Source: Streblospio benedicti
Lineage: Eukaryota > Annelida > Polychaeta > Spionida > Spionidae
Direction of reading: 5' to 3'
Length of the DNA: 64,000 nt
Assembly (NCBI GenBank): GCA_019095985.1
Contig: CM032659.1
Span: forward strand, 21,963,443 to 22,027,442
Shown piece by piece: positions 59,395 through 64,000 of the stretch. Both the position numbers and the translations under genes were made by a program. Below the pieces are notes generated by a model that made no database searches, was not told where the DNA came from, and saw only the letters and a list, made by a program, of their open reading frames with translations. Each line of letters begins with the position of its first letter. The stretch's first letter is position 1.

Positions 59395-61890
59395 CAATGT
59401 GTTGAAACTGTTCAGTTATTTCGCTACCCTGTTTAGGGTGGTTTTGTCGGGCAGTAAAACCTCGTCCCTGGCACAGGCTCAACTTTTTGGGTGGTAGAAC
59501 GTGGAATCTCACACGGTGTGAAAACGTGAGGTTGTACAAACCTACCATAGGTGTCCTGCTAAAAGTAACCTGTCCTGGCGCAGTCCTAGTGTAAAGTAAC
59601 CCTGGTGAAAGTAACTTGCTCCAAGTCCTCATCTGCTCTTCATAGAGGTGGTCTCTTTATTGAGCTTTGGGACAGCTTAAAATAGCTTTATTATAGAGGT
59701 GGTCTCTTTGTAGGGGTGGTCTTAATTTGAGGTTCTCCTGTCGAGTCCCAATGGCCTGGTGTAAATTGTAGAGTTGTTTGAAATTAGGTAAGTACATTTG
59801 TCCACATTTACCAACATACACAACGTATTCACCTAGCACTTTGTACGTGAATGCTGGCGTGTGTGTTTTTTTGTTTTTTTATTTGTTTTTGTTTTTTGTG
59901 TTTTTTGTTTTTTTTTTTAGACTAGACGTGATTTCGGTTGCTCTAGTTAAGTTTGAATCTGTCGTCTGCTGTGACTGCTTCGGTATTTTTATGTCACCAT
60001 TGTGCTGTTAATTGTGCGCATGATACGAGGGCCGCGGTGTGTCATGGGAAACTTTCCACATGCTGTATCCAACAGAACTTGATATTAATGGTGTGCCGAT
60101 GGAAGAATCTTCCTCTGTTCAAAGTTTTAGCTGTTAATCAACATACAGTGGAACTTTCAAGTCAGTAAGACCACCTTCTTAAGACGATCACCTTTATAAT
60201 GGGACAATATTTGCTGTATCACACTTACCTTCAGAATCATGGACTTATAATGGAAGATTACGTCTTTTGGAAAATAACTCCATAAGCGAAACATGTTCAA
60301 CACTAAACATTCTTCGAAAAGCCCATGGCCTTTTCAGCTGAATGTTGATCAATTTAGGCAGTCGGCCAAAAAGAAATGCTCGGCCAGTTTTCACGGAACG
60401 TTCACAGTTGACAAGTTCACTGCCAAAACGTAAGATTCACCAAAGCATAAAAATCCCTCTGATGTCCTATCTCTGAGATGGACTATTCCTGATAGAATAT
60501 TTCTTCTCGTTTAGTATGTTGTGGTTTGGTGAGGTTTGGTTTGGTGAGGGGAACGTTACTTGATTTAGTTTTGCCGATCATGTTGAATGGTGATAAGCGT
60601 CAGCTTTATTCTGTTCTCAGAAAGCGCCAGCTGAGTGGAGACTTTCACCGACGGCACACACTTATCAGGGTATACGTTTTTGCAGACTAGAAAAATGATT
60701 TTGTAGAAAAAAGAAGCCACGGTTGAAAGTTTTGTGGCATTTTTAGAGTATAAGTTAAGAGATTGTAGCTGTGATAGTACACAGCGAGGGCGTCATACGG
60801 CAGAATAAGCTAAAGCTGCATATGCAAATAGAAATGAAAAAGGTACGGTGTTGACGGAGCTACCGTGTATCAAGGGCCCAAGAGGTGTATTTAAGAAAAT
60901 AGGGAGGGTGCTGAAAAACTCAACTTGATTTTGATTCTTATAGTATACAAAACTCTCATAATGCAATTTTGGCTATTATATGAAGCAACTTTTAATTTGT
61001 GTTATCACACTGGACGTTGAGAAAGGCAGTACAGTACGTATGACAAGGATGATGCCAATGACCTGGTGTAAATTCAAAGCATGCTGTAATTGTGCGAAGT
61101 AGATAAGCACCTTGACATATTTCCACCACATATTTCTCCTATTGTCTTGGAGTCAAGGGGAAAACTTACAAAACTTTAATCTTATCAATTGTGGTGTTAA
61201 CACTAATAATAATTATCACTGCACCCACTGACCCTGTATGCAAATCTATATGGGTCATGACCCTAATTAGCATACAGTAAAACCTTTGTTGTGAGACCTC
61301 CACATTCATGACATTGGCTACTTATTCTATTGTCTAATTGTACAGGTGGTCACTTTATAGAGGTTCTGCATTGTGTTGGTATAAAAATGGTAAGTAGTGA
61401 TAGAAAAGTGATCAGAAAGAATCACTTCAGAAAGGTGGTCATTGTAAAGAAGCGGTTTTCCCAGAAGGTTTCGCTGTATTACGTCTGCATACCGATGTTC
61501 ACACAAATCACGCACAGAAATCCTTTTAATATAAAAGTGACCGCTCGTGACCGCTCGTACAGGTCGGCTTCTCAAGGCCGAGAAGTTAACAATCACCTTT
61601 CATCATTCATCACCCGTATTAAGATATACTAGTGTGAATGGTGGTAACATGTTCATAATTATGCTGCTGTCGGTATTGATGAATATATGTTAACCCTGCC
61701 CAGTGAATATACCTAGACACTATCGCACGTTTACAACATGTCAAATGTTTCAACCTATCAAAACGAAACTGAATTCATGGGCTGATTTTTAAGTGTTATT
61801 TAATGAGAGAATTTTATAGATATAAGCAGACAGTGTCTCGGGGTTTTTTTTATAAATAAATTTTTTTAATCCAAGTTGCTGTTGGACAAT
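59395..61890. other. No gene recognised; repeat fragments and a T/G-rich tract
   Basis: Contains fragments of the CAGTAAAACCTC family (59640-59745, 61254-61380), a low-complexity T/G stretch at 59855-59920 and GTTTGGTGAGG repeats at 60530-60550. No supported exons. Confidence 0.4.
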
Positions 61891-64000
61891 TTATATGTGT
61901 AAGCTTTTTGGACTTTTACACGGCTCCTGGTACTGGTCGAGACGCTCACACCGCCTGAGTTCTCGTTGTGTTTGTCCCAATGATACGTAGGCCCACACTA
62001 CGGTCGTACAGGGGCCTCTCCCAAGACCAGATTGACGTCCCCACACGGGGGGAATTCGCACTGGTGCTGGTAGCGACGGCTTCAGATCGTGGCACACGCC
62101 AAGCTGAATGTGTATCAAAGAGGGTACTAGATCCAAGACACGTATGCACGAGGGTCTACGAGATTCAAATAACCAATCTTGATCCAGTAGTAGGTCAGGT
62201 CCACTCAGTGTCACAATAATGAGTGTCTGAGCCAGGACCTTACCACCCACTCGGACCAACATCATGATCTGACCGCGCACCTCAAGATCACTTCCGCTAG
62301 CCCCTTGAAGAGCGACGGAATTATCCTCTAATGGCGGTCTCTCACATCCCATGGCTTCATAGTACGCATTGGAGAGCATACTATAGGTTTCCCCACTGTC
62401 GACACATGCAGTGGCTGTCCAGCTTCCATTAGCGCCCGGGTGCTGAAGTACCAAGTGCACATGACAAGACAGTCGGAGCTCGCCTTCGGTTTTCCCGTCA
62501 AGTTTCTCTCGGGAGTCACTTGACCTGCAGGTCACATCTTTGGTGGTATGGATCATTCCAACACCACCCCCTTGTCTTATCTTTCTCAATGCTGTTCACT
62601 TATTCCAAAACACAAACTTTTTTCATTTACCTTTCTTTATTTTACATGTTTCAAGTCAACAGGGACTCCTTTGGGAATTTGAAAAGGGTGGACTCTGTTG
62701 ACTACGGTCCGCGTAAAAAAAAAGCCGCCAATTAAAAAGGTGTTCGACTTTTTCCTCCCCAGTGGGTCCCCCCCCCACACTGAGTTTTTAGACAAAAAGC
62801 ATGTGAGTCTAATGTAACGATGTATCCATATGCTGTATACCAAGTGTCTAAGACATAGAACAATTTATACATTCCAACACCACCCCCCTCCCCCAGGTTC
62901 AAAACAATGAAGCACCTACCCAATCACAGCACACTCCGGTTCTACCACCGGGAAGCATGTGGAGTGATGCTGACAGGTGCCTTCACGGACACAGGGATGT
63001 CCCTGGATGGGACATCCCTTGACTTGCACGTGGTTGGACTCAAGCTCGTCTACACGGTCCGCAGAGGATGGACCCCAATGCCCCCAGTTACCTCAGGCGG
63101 GGTGTTATGCTCATTCCTCCCGAATGGGTCCCCCCCAACAGTGAGTTTTACAAGTTTCCCTGACCCCTGGTGGATATCCATCGTAGGGGGTTTTCGCTGG
63201 CCACCGCCGCCCCCGACGATTCCAGTGTCTACAGACATCGAAACTGACAAAGAATTTGCTTCCAGGCAGCAAAACGCTTGTTCAGTCGTGCTCTCTCCTC
63301 AGGAGGTACCTGGGGACCGGGACAGTCGCGTATGCGATGATTATCATCACCACACTCCCAGCAACCATTCCCGCACGCCCCTCTCGGTTTCAAAATGGGA
63401 CAGTCTCATTGAATGTGGCTTTGGTCACCACACTTCCAACAACCAAGCTTGTGCGTCGGTTTCACGGGTACCCCAGGGTTGTCAGATGTCACAGCTGGCC
63501 GCTGGACCTGCTGCATGCCCTTCAAAGCCTCGCACAGGAGAACGGTATCCCCTGAAGCCTGGGGCTTCCCACTCGGTTTCGGTTTCGGATCCTTGGGAGT
63601 GCCCTGGTTGAGCAACTGAGACCTATAGCACTCAGGCTCATCCCGGCTCTCCCGGTGGATCAAGCGGTGCTGCAGTTCCAAAAAGGGGAATGGTACTGCC
63701 TCCTCCTCGCTGGCGTCAAATACATGACGTAGCGAGGGAGTAGCAAGACCATCCCGCAGCCTGTCCTTAATGACCTCTTGCCATTTGGACGGGTTATTCG
63801 CATCAGCCCGCCTTGCCAGCAGTTGAAGGCCGTTTATGAAGTCAGCTACGGTTTCCCCTTTTCCCTGCTTTCGGGTCATCAAATCCTGCCTAGCCACGGC
63901 ACCGTCCTGTGTCACATTGAACTGGGCGTTCATAGCAGACACTAGACAGTCCCAGCTATCGAGCTCCTCGTCCTGAATGTCCACGTGGCCACTGCCGGTT
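61891..64000 (-). mobile_element. Ty3/Gypsy LTR-retrotransposon fossil, gag and protease parts, running off the right edge
   Basis: On the minus strand, 63984-63406 encodes part of a Gag-like protein (KGETVADFINGLQLLARRAD, typical of Gypsy gag) ending in a CCHC zinc-knuckle start (CWKCGDQSH), and 62589-61891 encodes a retropepsin-like segment (VDSGETYSML with ALQGASGSDLEVRG). The order gag then protease fits Ty3/Gypsy. It appears broken, with at least two interruptions in the visible part. No reverse transcriptase, integrase or LTR was recognised in the window, so its age cannot be estimated from LTR divergence. The region is markedly more GC-rich than its surroundings. Confidence 0.8.

Noticed and set aside
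62907-63611. 234-codon plus-strand frame at the right end
   Set aside because: Antisense of the Gypsy gag region; composition follows from the complementary strand.

Overview
The window is AT-rich, intron-rich metazoan nuclear DNA with a single 100-base assembly gap. SUEL-type (rhamnose/galactose-binding) lectin genes, a WBP1/VOPP1-like gene, a nicotinic-receptor-like exon, hAT and PIF/Harbinger-like elements, LINE debris and a Ty3/Gypsy fossil together suggest a marine invertebrate, for example a hemichordate, echinoderm, cephalochordate or lophotrochozoan. The sequence alone does not let me choose between these.

Layout. Positions 1-6500 hold duplicated non-coding sequence, a LINE fragment beside the gap, one lone Cys-loop receptor exon (minus strand) and a decayed hAT transposase. 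A complete non-autonomous hAT element with a perfect 8-bp target-site duplication lies at 6526-8168, and a 73-bp-arm hairpin at 10081-10237. From 11000 to 29000 there is a cluster of five plus-strand small secreted lectin genes (called A to E here), with two minus-strand relatives (F, apparently intact in part; G, a relic) between them. Small DNA transposons and a minisatellite are interspersed. From 30480 to 39000 there are two minus-strand genes: a small secreted peptide and a single-pass membrane adaptor of WBP1/VOPP1 type, whose complete four-exon reading frame could be assembled. From 41139 to 56319 (possibly 58800) a large plus-strand gene encodes a nuclear HMG-box-like protein of about 1,500 residues with 19 phase-consistent exons. 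The right end holds tandem repeats, short inverted-repeat elements and a broken Ty3/Gypsy element that runs off the edge.

Most notable biology. In the plus-strand lectins the SUEL domain is split over two exons, and the exon for its C-terminal half is present twice in tandem. The predicted proteins therefore carry one N-terminal half, two C-terminal halves and a short Cys-containing module ending in GQK. The introns between the two repeated half-domain exons are extremely short (26, 32, 44, 48 and 53 nt). The minus-strand paralog F has only one C-terminal half in the sequence seen, which suggests that the plus-strand array arose by duplication of a tiny exon-plus-intron unit. All exon models come from reading splice signals and phases by eye and have not been tested against transcripts.
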